From positions 33,935,007 through 33,999,006 of the forward strand of contig CM067086.1 in assembly GCA_034008185.1 (NCBI GenBank): a stretch of DNA of 64,000 nt, in the 5' to 3' direction. The stretch comes from Gorsachius magnificus. Its lineage: Eukaryota; Chordata; Aves; Pelecaniformes; Ardeidae. Both the position numbers and the translations under genes were made by a program. Below are positions 51,979-63,000 of the stretch, piece by piece (the first letter of the stretch is position 1; the number at the start of each line of letters is the position of its first letter). The notes under the pieces are model-generated. The model was not told the origin of the DNA. It saw only the letters and a list, made by a program, of their open reading frames with translations, and ran no database searches.

Positions 51979-52038
51979 GAGGACCCCGACGCGGATTTGG
52001 TGGTCGTGGTTCGTTAAAATCATCCCCTCCGACGCCAT
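51975..52038 (-). CDS. GPHN: Gephyrin, first coding exon (partial gene)
   Basis: Gephyrin is the postsynaptic scaffold that clusters glycine and GABA-A receptors under inhibitory synapses. It also carries out the last steps of molybdenum cofactor synthesis, through an N-terminal MogA-like G domain and a C-terminal MoeA-like E domain. On the minus strand this exon encodes 21 residues starting MASEGMILTN and ending IRVGVLT, plus one base of the next codon (phase 1). This matches the vertebrate gephyrin N-terminus as I remember it; mammals have Thr rather than Ser at residue 3. The end of the peptide is the first beta strand of the G domain. The start has a strong Kozak context (A at -3, G at +4), and a GT donor follows directly. 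The exon lies in a CpG island. A frame running through the donor exists but is intronic. Identification rests on the peptide, the exon phase and the promoter context. The other exons are outside the window or not recognised. Confidence 0.93.
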
Positions 52039-52041
52039 GTT
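52031..52041 (-). promoter_or_regulatory. GPHN: YY1-type motif overlapping the GPHN start codon
   Basis: The minus strand reads AACATGGCGTC, close to the extended YY1 motif AAnATGGCGGC, with its ATG being the GPHN initiator. YY1 sites placed over the start codon just downstream of the TSS are a known class in CpG-island promoters. If functional here, it would place the TSS a short distance upstream. Motif match only; binding is inferred. Confidence 0.5.
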
Positions 52042-52071
52042 TCCCGGCGCAGCCACCGCACTGACAGGGAG

Positions 52072-52072
<1 letters not shown>

Positions 52073-52102
<30 letters not shown>
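52073..52102. repeat. Uninterrupted 30-G run (30 C on the GPHN sense strand)
   Basis: Thirty consecutive G on the plus strand begin 34 bases upstream of the GPHN ATG, so the sense strand has C30 in the leader or core promoter. A further short G-rich stretch follows. The exact length may be affected by sequencing slippage. Confidence 0.9.
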
Positions 52103-52103
<1 letters not shown>

Positions 52104-52156
52104 GGGGGCAGGAGCGCGAGAGCGGCGCGAGCGCAAAGGGGGAGGAGCAGGGGCCA

Positions 52157-52208
52157 GGGGGGCGGGGCCAGAAGGAGGGGGCGGGGACAGCCCGGGGAGG
52201 GGCGGGGC
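52157..52208. promoter_or_regulatory. Cluster of three GC boxes (SP/KLF sites)
   Basis: Three copies of a GGGGCGGGG-type core occur within about 50 bases (near 52157-52169, 52177-52188 and 52193-52208), some 120-170 bases upstream of the GPHN ATG. The arrangement is typical of SP1/KLF-driven TATA-less promoters. Confidence 0.65.
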
Positions 52209-52737
52209 GAGCGCCAGCCCGGGCGAGCCGATACAACCGCGCGGAGGGGAGCCAGTGAGCGCGAGACTGGCGTGCTGCGCGCCGACCAGGCAGTACCAAT
52301 CTAGTGCCGAGAGCGCCCGGCCTGGCGCCGGTTGCCGCCGGGCGGGGCCGGCGCGTGCCGGCGGCGGAAGGGGGCGGGGGCGGCCGGGCCGGGCCGGGGT
52401 CGCCGTCGGTCGCGTAGCCGGTGCGGTGCATCTGCCCTTCACGGCCCCTTCGTCGGGCTGCAGCCCTCCCCTCAAGGTGCCGCTCCGTCTCACACCTGAC
52501 AGCCCCGATGCCCGGGCAGCCGGCCCCGCTGTCTGGCCCCAACGGCAAGCTGAGCCCCCCAGCCGGCTTCCCGGGGAGACCGCCGGCCCAGTCAGTGCAC
52601 CGGCTGAACCGGAGCCGCCCCCCACCGGCCCCCACCCCCAGCTTAACGCGGCATCCCCCTCTGCTGCCTCTGAATGCCGGCGCTGGTTGCCTCTGGGTTT
52701 CGCCTGGGGCAGCTCCTTCATTCAGGTGGTGGCACTG

Positions 52738-52767
52738 CCGGGCCGGGGCCGGGGCCGGGGCCGGGGC
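52738..52767. repeat. Short GGGGCC hexanucleotide repeat
   Basis: Four perfect tandem CCGGGG units (52743-52766) plus a partial unit lie at the far edge of the CpG island, about 0.7 kb upstream of the GPHN start. The plus strand has five G-runs with short spacers, so it could form a G-quadruplex. A related imperfect GGGCC stretch lies at about 52381-52399. Confidence 0.85.
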
Positions 52768-52790
52768 TAGGGAGCTGGTACCAAAACACG

Positions 52791-55700
52791 CTCCAAGGCA
52801 GCAGGAGGGCAGGACTTGCCGTTTCAGCTAACCTGGGGATGTAGGTTGGAGTAAACCCGTTGTGAAAATAAATCTGGCTGGATTGGAGCTCGCAGCCAAG
52901 TTGCTCTTGGTCCCCAGAATCCAAAGGCATTTTCATCGTCTGATTACACTGGGTTAGCAGTTAAATTCTTCAGACCCCTGATAATGGGAAAAGATCAATA
53001 GCAAGGATGGTAATCATCCTTTCTTTTGGTTAGCGTGAAATACAGAGATGCAATTTTTTCCCCAAAACTTTTGAGTCCCCAGAGCTCAGCAAGGTGTCTT
53101 TGCACTCTTCCCTGGGGCCCTTCCCCCCCCTTCGAGCCCTTCCCCTTCCCTCTGAGATTGAAACTGCTGTTACACAGCCTTTAGATAAAGCAACTTAGTA
53201 TCATAACAAGTGTCTTTACGGTGTCTTACTTGAACTATATGATGTGAGAAACTGCCGGGAAGCAAATACTTAAACTCATTTTGAATGAATATGTAGGCGA
53301 ATGTCTTCCACATTTAATAGCAACACCATCAACAGCAAATGATAACCCATTGTCAAAGTTCAAGCCCCCTGACTCCAGCGGATATTTATATTTTCAGATA
53401 TTCCCGTTGAGGTTTCAATACTATCTCACTAACAGCCGGCTCCGGATTATTCTCCTTTTGAGTGTGTACTAACAAGCAATTATTGAAAGCATTTGTAATT
53501 CGCATAGACATTAGCAAACCATTTCAGGAGTTTCCTCTTTAGCCTACCATTTCCTTAGATGGACTGCTAGCGCAAAAACAAAGGCCTGAAGAAATACCCT
53601 ATGTCTGAGGGAAACTCACACTAGTAGCACTTTGATGGGGTGGTGTACCAGCACACGATACCAGTATTTCTGTATTGGCACAGCAGTTGCAGCGTGTGCA
53701 GCCATAGACACTGTGAATTCAGGCTCCAGAGATCTCTGGTTATGCAATGGTATAATACAACATATGTGGGTGGGTGTAAGCCTGAACCCAAAACAGCATG
53801 GTTACTGAAGATATACTGCATCGCTGGTGCTCGTACTGCTGTTCCCTCATGGGTTCAGTCACTATGTGTTGAATATTCTGCTGTAGACACGGCAAAAATA
53901 TTTTTTTCCCTCAAACATGTCTGAAATTATCTAAAGTACAAGCAAGTAGCATGACATTTGGTAGCTTCCTGCAGAGGGTTCTCACACCCTACACTAAAAC
54001 CAGTATTGTTTATTCAGAGCATCTCACAGTCTCCCCGTGTAGCCTGTTGATTTGTTGCTCTTACCGAAGGAGGGGCAGAATTCAGATTTCACTGGCAACA
54101 TTAGCTTTAGTCCTTCCTGGTTTGTAAGTGCCTACTAGTGGGATTCGTGTGGGATTTTTTGCATAGAAATGTAGTCGAGGATTGTATTAATGTAATTAAA
54201 TAGTACAAGTTTACATATTTTTAAAAGACCGAGTCAAGAAGCTGAAATCAGTAGGAGTGTTTCAGTTTTTATTGTCGTGGTATGAAAGTCCTTGTAAACT
54301 AGACTGATAATATAATGGTAGATCCATAATAGCCCAAGAGAAGGTTGTAAACAGGATTACGTCCTGCAGTCAAGTTTTCAACAAAGTAAGGAAACAAGTG
54401 TGTGTGAGGAAGAAGGCTTTTACTGCAGGGAATACTCAGGTGGTCCGTACCAGAGTTCAGGCTGAGTGTTCAGAGAAAAACAAGTTTTCATCATCAAAGT
54501 CAACACACAACTGATAGTCACATTTTGTCCTGGTCATGTCAGCACTGAAGTGTAACTCGACCTTGTAACCTCTCAGGAAATTTTTTACATTGCTTTGTGT
54601 GCCAGCTGTTAATTATCAGTATCTGTCCATTAACAAAGCACCGCCCTTTCATTAAGCTGGCTTTTCCAGCCATGTATGTTCCAAGTAGTCTTAGTCCACT
54701 GGCTGATATTGTAGGATTTCTTGTTTTATCATGAGCACTATAGAACGACATATTTTAATTACTCACTTGGGTGAAAGTTTGAGTGTACAGGAAGCATTTG
54801 TTCAGTTACCTGTAGAAATCTCGATAAAAAAAAAAAAAAGATACTTCAGTATGATTATGGGAAGATACCAGTTTGTTCTGCTGATTAGTGTGGGCAAGGA
54901 TGGTTTAAAAACTCATTGAAAGTTATCAGAGACACTTCATATTTAGAATAGGCGTTCAGTATAATTTCTGTAATTTTGTCGTCACATAGTTCTAGTGTCT
55001 TTTTTTTTTCTCTGGTTTGTTTTTTTTTTTCAGTGGCTCCTTAAATGTAATTTCTTTATTCTTTTTTATTTTGAGTTGGTTGGCTAGCTGGATCAGCAGT
55101 GGGACACAGCTCTTCAGATGTGTGCCATTGGTACAGATCCAGCTGAAGTCATGAAATAGCTGGCTTAATGAATCATTAATGGAATTCAGAACATTTTATT
55201 TCTATGCCACTGGTGCAAATCCAAGTAAGGTCAAGAGACTAGCTGGCTCAGTGGTTCAGTAATAGGAAGCAGACTTCTACCTCCAGCTTATTGATGCGAG
55301 TCTATAAAGGGTCAGGCAACTGTAAGTTTTGAGACATTAAAATACAAAGCTTTTCCAATGCAGCCGTTGTTTCAAAGTCAGTCTGTTATACATGATTGCT
55401 TTCAATAGTCTGTATTGATCTATACATTTTGAAAAAGAATAGAATAAACATTTTCTGTGTAGCCACTGATATAGCACAATATTCACCACTCTAAAAGAAG
55501 GTACAAGAGGTGATTTCTCCAAACAGTCCCTTGCCTTAGGCAAGCATCTAGGGAAAAGACGGAACATGCACCACATTTTAGCTAAGTATGGCTAGCAAAC
55601 CATCTGAATGTCCTAGTGGCCCGTGTCATAGTCCATCCTTGCCACAGCATCTTTGCCAGAGGCCTCCTGAGAACCCTCTCTGCGTTTGCACCTCCAGTCA

Positions 55701-58700
55701 GGGGTACGAACCCAGCTTCAGTGATGGTCCTAACTATTAGTGGGAGGGAAAATGTGTTTTGCCTAGGGTAAAACTGCATTACTCCTTGCACTGCACCAAC
55801 ATTCACAAGGTCAGATTTGTCTATTAAGCAAATAGCCTATGTCTGTGAGATTACAAAATGAGAGAAGCTGTTAACTCTTCCACTTGGTAGCAAACTGTAT
55901 CACGATGTAGCTCATGCCTAATTGCAATATGGGCATTTGCAGCAATGACAGGCATGTGGAAAACTCCGAAGGAAAGGTGGCCCTGACAGACATCCATGCA
56001 TACAGCCTCTTTCCCTCACTGCCTCCTCCCACTCAGCTACCTGCCGTGGTGTAACTTTTGAAATGGCACCATATGCTCAAGGATACAACCTCACATAAAT
56101 TCTCAGAAGCAACACCTGGAAGAGTGAAGTTTACTGAGCTTATATGATATGACTTTGATGGCTCTGTGATAGCAACAACCATGTGCGTCATCTCCAATCC
56201 AGTTCCCTTGCAGCCCTTTTTTTTATACTCATACTCTGGTCACGCAATGAAAGCAAAAGCTCTTCCCTCCCCATCATCCTGCCCAGGAAAATGGTTATAG
56301 TAAACCCGTATCTTCTTATCATTTAATGCACAAAGCAGGTCTATCCAGCTTGTCTCTTCTTTGTCTTAGATTTCAGATGTCGCTGTTTTGCTGTTCAGTT
56401 GAAGAAGTGTTTCTGTCTCTACAAGCCTTTGGAAATGGATGTTCTGTAGGTCTCTGTCCAGGGCATGTTAGACCAGTGTGTTTCATTGCATTATGCAGAC
56501 ATGCACGTTTCTGTCCAGACCTTCCCAGACAGAATTCAAGAAGTGCCAGGCAGGGAAGTTCCAAATTGAAGTATACCCTCAGCTTGGTACCAAGGGTTTG
56601 AATCCATCACTAAAAAGCAGTGGAGGTCCTGCAGGTCCTGTGCAAAGGATTATCTTTTGGTTCATCATCTTTTTGCCCATCATCCATTGAGCTGGTCTTA
56701 CTACAAGTCCTATTTCTCTGTACCACCCTAAAGAAGATACACCAGATATTTTCCTGCAGTTGTTCTAATCTGCCAAAGAGGGCTTTTCTTGAAGAACAGT
56801 ACACTAAAAAAAGGGATCCCATTCTTTCAGAATAATTTGGAAATGGTGCCAGCCAAAGGTAATCTTTAGGGACTTTTGCAGGGATGGGAAGCTTGATGCT
56901 CCCCAGTATCGATTATTCTGGGTCATTGCAGCCCTTACTGACAATCCTCCGGTGCACAACCCATCTGAGAGCAGAAGCAAGGTCTTTGAGATAGGTTTGC
57001 AATATGTGTGACATCTGACTACAAATGCAGTTCAGTTGATTCACTATTAGTATGGGTGCCTGACAAAAATAAATGAATCTTAGCGTGACTCCACATGAGT
57101 GGTGTTGACACATTCAATTGTCTGTGCTTCGTTTGCTGCAAAACAGTAGCTATTTTAGAAAAGCAGTTGATGAGTTTAGCATACACAAAGAGTAGACAGA
57201 TTTAAAAGACATCTTACTGGAACATTCTATTTTTGAGATTTCACTTTGACAAAACTGCCTCATTAAGGACTTGGATATGAAAAGCAGGAAAATGCTTTTG
57301 GATCTCATGTAAACTAAATTCAGAATTCTAATGAGCTGAATCAGTTCTTTCCATACATTATTTTCCTTTATCTGTATTTCCCCTTGTTTCCATGTAAGAG
57401 ATGAAATAAAACTTTAAGAAATCTTGGTCTCGATTAATAAGCAAGACAACTCCAAACTGTATGAAATAAGGCAGAAAGAGGAAAGAGAAGGATTTTGAAC
57501 CCACAATTAAATTATAATACCTCAGAATGAATTAGCCACAAATGGTCATCACATATTGTGGCCCAAAGTGAACAAATGGCAGCTTGCTTCTGCAGGAAAC
57601 CTTGTTGTGTCGTTTGCTTTGATTAAATAGAAGCATTAAAAATGCTAGAACAGATCCTATAAGGAAGAGGAGGACACTGCACAGAGAAGAGCAGCTGCAA
57701 CCTCCTGCCAGCTTGATTGAAGGCAAATTCTCCAACATTCATTGAAGAATATTGTGTTTCAGCTCTGAACTACATGCTAGTGGGTTTCAAAGGATTTCTC
57801 AGCCTTCAGACATACACAGCTATATCAACAAATAAAATTCAGGCAAAAAGCAAGTAGCCATGCCTTCCCCAGAAATATTTTTTTGTTGTGATCCATAGAC
57901 TATGCCTATAAAACTTCTTGTGTGTACTATTTCTGATGCCTGGTCGGTGACGGTGTGAGATTTGGTCTCTGTTCATTTTCTATGAGTTTGCTTGGTTTTC
58001 TGCTCCTCAAAAACAAAATCAGTACCTTATCTGCTGTTTCTGGTTATACATCTTTGCATTATAGACCAGTAAAAGAGGCTTGTGACCTGTGCATATATAA
58101 GTTTACCAGATGACACAAATGACATCGCATATTTACGTAGTCTTATTAAATGCAAGAAGTCTTTAATACACAGGCTCTGTGTATTATTAGGGCTTTATAT
58201 ATTTTTGGTTTAGACAAGGCTAAAAATTGTTGGATACACTTTGTAGAGACTTATTTGGTCTTGCTCCAGAACTCTTCATTACCTCAGCTTCATCTGAGAT
58301 ACTTCTTTAACTCCCAATATGATCAGGCTGCTTCTATCAAAAATCTACCTCTTTCACAGTTAATCAAAGTTCAAGCAGAAGAAGACACAGAAAAACAAGC
58401 TTTCCCACAACAGACCTTTCTTTATGTCTTTTCATTTCCATGACACTCTTTAGTCCCATATAGGCTTAACTTCCATTTGTCCTTCTGCACTGCTTATTTA
58501 AAATGCTAATGCAGCAGCTATTCCCTTAGTATCCAAATATATCACAATCAATGAATTTATCCTGACAAGGTCTGAAAGGTAAGCCACTGTTACTCTGGTT
58601 GTAGAGAGAGGGGGGTAACAGAGCTGCTGGCTGCATTACAGCCAACTTGCTGCCGGATGCTGTGGTATTAGGGTTTCTTGATTAAGGACCTGTCACAGTC

Positions 58701-59590
58701 TCCTTGGCTCCTGCTGAAGCAGCATATGGGCGCACACGTGAGTCTCACCTCAACAGACAGACAAACCTGGACAGAGCATTCAGCTGGGACCTGAAAGGTC
58801 AGGAGTGCTTCAGCTCTCCAATCAAATACTGGCTGGAAATTTGGATTTAAATCTACACCTTTGAGTGCGCTGGGCAGCAGCAAGCTGTCAGCTGTTCTGG
58901 ACGGGATAAGGCTTTCAAGTCCCTCTTGTTTACAGGGCTTGTACTTTGAGTAAATAAATAATTATTCTTAAGCCAGAGGGTGAATACCCAAGCGTGCCTG
59001 ACTATTTGTGATATTAAAGAACTCACTTGGGGAAAGGGAGACCTGGGTTCTAATCACAATTTTAATTAACATTTAATCCAGAACTGTAACAGAGACCGGC
59101 AGTGAAGTCTTTCTGTGTCCAGATCCTTGCTTCTAAGTCAAAGAATCATATTCGTGACCTAACTTAATTTTTTTTCTCTCTCCCACACTTAACCAAAATC
59201 TTTCTTTTCCCTTTTTACTCTGCCTGTCAATACTGAAGTTTTAAGTCCAACCTATATAAACAAATTTACTCACATCAAATCTTATTGTCATTAATGAAGC
59301 CAGTTAAACAAATGAAGCTAAGCATTCTCACAGAATCAATCCCATCTGAAAAAATTGATTTTTTGTTTTCTGGCCAAACAGAAAAGGTTTTAAAAGATTA
59401 TTGGAGCAATGCAGAAGTTTCTGGGCAAAATAAGAAATACTAAAAAGTTGTTTTGTACTGAACATTCAGTTCAACCCCAAATGAAATATTATTTCTCTCT
59501 TTGATTTTAATTTAGATCCTATTTGATTGACTTTTATTAAGCCATACTGGCAATTTCCAAAGAGAAAAAAAATACGCTGAAAAGAAAAAT
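52791..59590. other. Region upstream of GPHN, no gene recognised
   Basis: Composition returns to AT-rich and, to my eye, T-rich on the plus strand. I recognise no coding exon. Chance frames such as 53640-53924 plus (94 codons) have no family signal. It contains a diverged tandem repeat at 55.09-55.32 kb and T tracts near 55.0 kb. A divergent non-coding transcript from the CpG island could start in its first few hundred bases, but nothing in the sequence proves it. Confidence 0.55.
55085..55320 (+). repeat. Diverged tandem repeat, three units of about 72-83 bases
   Basis: TAGCTGG recurs at 55085, 55157 and 55240. Following it in units one and two are alignable blocks: CCATTGGTACAGATCCAGCTGA versus CCACTGGTGCAAATCCAAGTAA, and in the next units GCTTAATGAATCATTAATGG versus GCTCAGTGGTTCAGTAATAGG. 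The units are well diverged, so the duplication is old. No known satellite or SINE recognised. Confidence 0.55.
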
Positions 59591-59594
59591 TAAA

Positions 59595-60077
59595 ATGTCT
59601 TCTGAAAATGTTAGCATTTCAGGCCCTAGTGTTGCTGTGCCTAAGAGAGTGGATTTAAAGTTGCAGGTGCATCACTGCATCATCCCACTCTGCTCTTCTC
59701 GTGTGTGTGTCCACCCACCTGATCCTATTCCTCGCTGGCGCTGCACTCGTCAGACTCCTCCATCAGGCCAATGCATTTCACTCCCATGGCAGAATTCTGT
59801 GCAGGGTTTTAATAATTTCTGGCAGGAAACTCACTCACAGATGAGCCTGAGGAGTGCCAGAGGCAGCATAGCAATTAGTGCGGACGGGAGGCAGGGGTCA
59901 GTGGAAAATTGGGAAGGTGGGAAAGGACCTTCCTCTTTGGTCTCTTTTAGTGGCTTGCCACACCTCACAGAATGGCATCCCAAAACAGACCAATTATGGG
60001 GAAAAAAAGGTGGTATTTCTGACTACACCAACAGTTTGCATGGTCAAATTCTTGTTCCTTTGAGCCAATTTTATTAG
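59595..60077 (+). CDS. Unexplained 160-codon open frame (doubtful gene)
   Basis: An ATG-started frame of 160 codons in non-repeat, moderately AT-rich DNA. It is the longest frame outside the repeats and CpG island. The start context is AAAATGT (A at -3). The predicted protein starts MSSENVSISG, has several Cys and Trp residues and many Ser and Gly, and shows no signal peptide, transmembrane segment or motif I recognise. A frame this long is unusual by chance at this composition but not impossible in 64 kb times six frames. It may be chance, part of a non-coding transcript, or a lineage-specific frame. I assign no function. Confidence 0.15.
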   Translation: MSSENVSISGPSVAVPKRVDLKLQVHHCIIPLCSSRVCVHPPDPIPRWRCTRQTPPSGQCISLPWQNSVQGFNNFWQETHSQMSLRSARGSIAISADGRQGSVENWEGGKGPSSLVSFSGLPHLTEWHPKTDQLWGKKGGISDYTNSLHGQILVPLSQFY

Positions 60078-63000
60078 AAAAACTGATATTTTACCACTTC
60101 GTACAAACCTTGTCTCATATTTAATTGCACATTTTCTAAATTTTTGTCTATTTTTCTGCGGCTCATCAAATTTAAAACCCAGGGATCACTTGAAATTATA
60201 TTTTCCAGCAAGTCACTTATTCTTTGAGAAGTTTCATCTAGAAACAGGAGTGACAAGAAGTTAGTTATCAATGTGTACATTTATCTTTATTTTATAATTC
60301 TGATATATCACTTTTTGCTTGTATGCTTTGAAATACTTAGAAATGAATTAAGATCTGTTACCCATCTTTTAAAGATTGGGAAACTGAGTCAAAACCACAT
60401 GTGGCCAGAGATCTTCAATCCCAGTCCAGCAGCTGTTTAGGCAAGCTGACTCTTAAAAGCTACTTACAGAAGTTCAGAACTACATATACAGTAGCCCCTG
60501 AATATAATTATAGGTTCATGTAGTTGAAGGATCTGGAACAAACATCTTGCATATATACAATTTTTGTAATGCCTCCCTATATGGTACTTCTAGTCATCTG
60601 TATTTTACCATTCTCTTGGGGTCTACATTCTCTTTAGTGTACCTAAATTCGTGAGGCTGAATATTGCTCTACACCCAAGCATGGGCTCACCGCTATACTA
60701 TGTAAAGGGCTGGTCATCTAGGCAGTAGCACGCTGATTTAATGTACATCCAATAGGTGCTGGTTATTTTACAGAATTACTTGAGTGACAAACAAGGTAAT
60801 TCTATTCCATCAGTTTTCCAGTAACTCTGTTTAGAATAGATGGCATTAAGATATTCTTGAAGTAACTTTAGATCTGTCTTTAAAATTTATAACTTAGCAG
60901 AACAAATTACCAAATTACTTTTACCAAACTCATAACTAGTAAAAAATACTTTTGTATGATTTATATCCTTTCCCTAGGATATTGGCTACTCTGTTTACTC
61001 TGCCTCGGTAAAACATGCTAACCAGGTACAGACTAGTAATGATAAACTGATACCAGGTAACACCAGTTCTCTTGTATTCTACTGTTAACTGCTGTTAACT
61101 GTTGTTAGCTTGATTTCTTCTTATTCAAAGTCATAATTTTTTCAATTTATAGCTCATAAGTAGGCAATACAGTGGTACCAAGAGCACCTTTCTGAATATT
61201 TTACTACACTGTCTCTCTGAAATCAAAGAAACCGTAGTGTCATTGTCAGTTTCCATCTTGGCTAAAAATAATTTATTGGGACATTTACATACTATCAAAA
61301 TAAAGCATATTCTTATTTCTCAGGAGTAAAAAGCTCAGCCTGCCTTACAACTTTAGTCCTGCAATTTCAAAATGCTCTCTGTGTAGTGGTGTAGCCTGCT
61401 TCTGCCAGGTAGCTTCCTCTCTGATTACAGCATTAGCATCCCAACACCCATCAGTCCAGCAGCTTAGTCTCCTAGAGCAAGAAATCTCCTTCACTTTATT
61501 TCCATCTTGGACATGGACTTCCTTATTCCCTAAAAGAGCTCTGCAGGGATTCTGCTTAATGGGTTCGACATTATTTCTAAACTGTCACAGATTTTGAGTT
61601 GTCGTCACAAAAAAAACCCTTAGGTTCCCATTCACATGGCATTGCATTTTTTATTTTCACAGCCTGCAACACCGTATCTTGGAGGTCCTAAATTTGGATA
61701 CCATAGGCAACCTGGCACAACTACTTAGAAAGCACTTTTTTATCTAGCTGAAATGGTTTGTCACAGCTGGCAAATACACTCGTTGTGGGAGCGTGGTATC
61801 CTTTTACTTCCCTTGCTGTTCTTAAACTATATTCAGATTTCAGGTGTCATTAATTTCAAGAGTGAAATTACTACCTGGAGCAGTAAACCACATGTTTTCT
61901 CCCAACTATGAGAAAAAGTCTTACTTTTGATACAGCAACAGTTTCATGAAATATGAAATACTATGTTGAGGGCTCAAATCTCTTTTTCATTTAGAACGGT
62001 GTCTCTGTGTATATGTGGACATGTCTAAAAGCATGGGTGTGCATGTGCATACGTGTGTATTCCAGAATTATTTTTCATTTCTGTTTTTGCTTATAGTACA
62101 AACAGTGAGCCTGAGGAGCCAGGAGCTGTGGTCAAAATTTCCAGTAACTGTTACCCATTTTGATGCAAGCTGATCACCAGAAAACATAAATGGCTTTATA
62201 AGATGCATCTGTCTATAAGAAATATCTATCTATAAGATACATCTATCAAATGTGTAAATGCATTTTTGGCTTTGAGGCTCCCAATATCAGCAGACTTATT
62301 TAGAAACTGTGAGCTCTTCAAGGTCACAAAGTATTTTCATGCAGGAAGCAACATAAGCGTTCTGATCTTCTGATGTCCATGATTTGTTTCAGCCATTTAC
62401 ACAATACTGCCCATTTTAGTTGAACGGATATTCCCTAGCTACTTTTAGTACAAAGTTTTCCGGTTCTTTATCTGAGGTGTATTCATTTCTCTTTGTAAAT
62501 TAGTTGAATAGTGGGGTTTGGGGGAAAACCAACAGGAAAACTTTCTGCAGCTTCTTTGGAATTTTATCCTTTCCACACGTTCTTTCCACCAGTAAGTAAA
62601 GCCAGTTGACCTATAACTTTGAATTCAGTATTTAAATAGAGCCAGGTAGTACGTATTTGTTTTACTTTGGGTCCCACCTCACTATTTGAAAACACACTTT
62701 TCTTAAATGTGACTTGAGTGTGATTCTTTCTTGTACTTAGTTTTGTAAGAGATTGTTTACTATTCACTTTCTGTGTACTTCAGGAGAGTATCTTCATATC
62801 CCTGGAACTTCTTTCCTGCCTGCAGTGGTCAGGCTACAGTATAAGTTTAAAAGTTGCTAAGTATAGAAAAATATCTGTTTAGTAGGTGAGACCTCTGAAG
62901 GATTTTCAGCTCAGCTTTTTAGAGGAAAACTGATTTTATTTTTTTGCTGTTATTATTATGGTACTAGGAATAAGGGAGGTAGTCTTTCAAGTAGAAAAAC

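Larger units (their letters stand above)
52039..52320 (-). promoter_or_regulatory. GPHN: GPHN 5' leader and proximal promoter
   Basis: This is the region immediately upstream of the GPHN ATG, read on the minus strand. It holds a 30-base C run, a cluster of GC boxes and an inverted CCAAT box (plus-strand CCAAT at 52296-52300). There is no TATA box. The transcription start cannot be fixed from sequence, so the boundary between 5' UTR and promoter is unknown and this interval is approximate. Confidence 0.7.
50830..52790. promoter_or_regulatory. GPHN: CpG island spanning the GPHN promoter and exon 1
   Basis: From about 50.83 to 52.79 kb the sequence changes abruptly from an AT-rich background to very GC-rich DNA dense in CpG, with tracts such as CCGCGGCCCG and GGCGCGTGCCGGCG. 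It covers exon 1, the start of intron 1 and several hundred bases upstream. This is a typical TATA-less vertebrate housekeeping or neuronal promoter. The long open frames on both strands here are compositional: stop codons are rare in such DNA. Bidirectional transcription is common at such islands but cannot be shown from sequence. Confidence 0.93.

Noticed and set aside
51177..51980. 267-codon plus-strand open frame in the CpG island
   Set aside because: Pro/Arg/Ser-rich low-complexity translation of GC-rich DNA, antisense to GPHN exon 1 and intron 1. Stop codons are rare by composition and no domain is visible.
51550..52635. 361-codon minus-strand open frame containing the GPHN N-terminus
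   Set aside because: It contains the true exon 1 peptide, but its upstream part is leader or promoter and its downstream part runs through the splice donor into intron. Only 51975-52038 is kept as coding.
52255..52770. 171-codon plus-strand frame upstream of GPHN
   Set aside because: Compositional frame in the CpG island with no family similarity. It could overlap a divergent transcript, but nothing shows coding.
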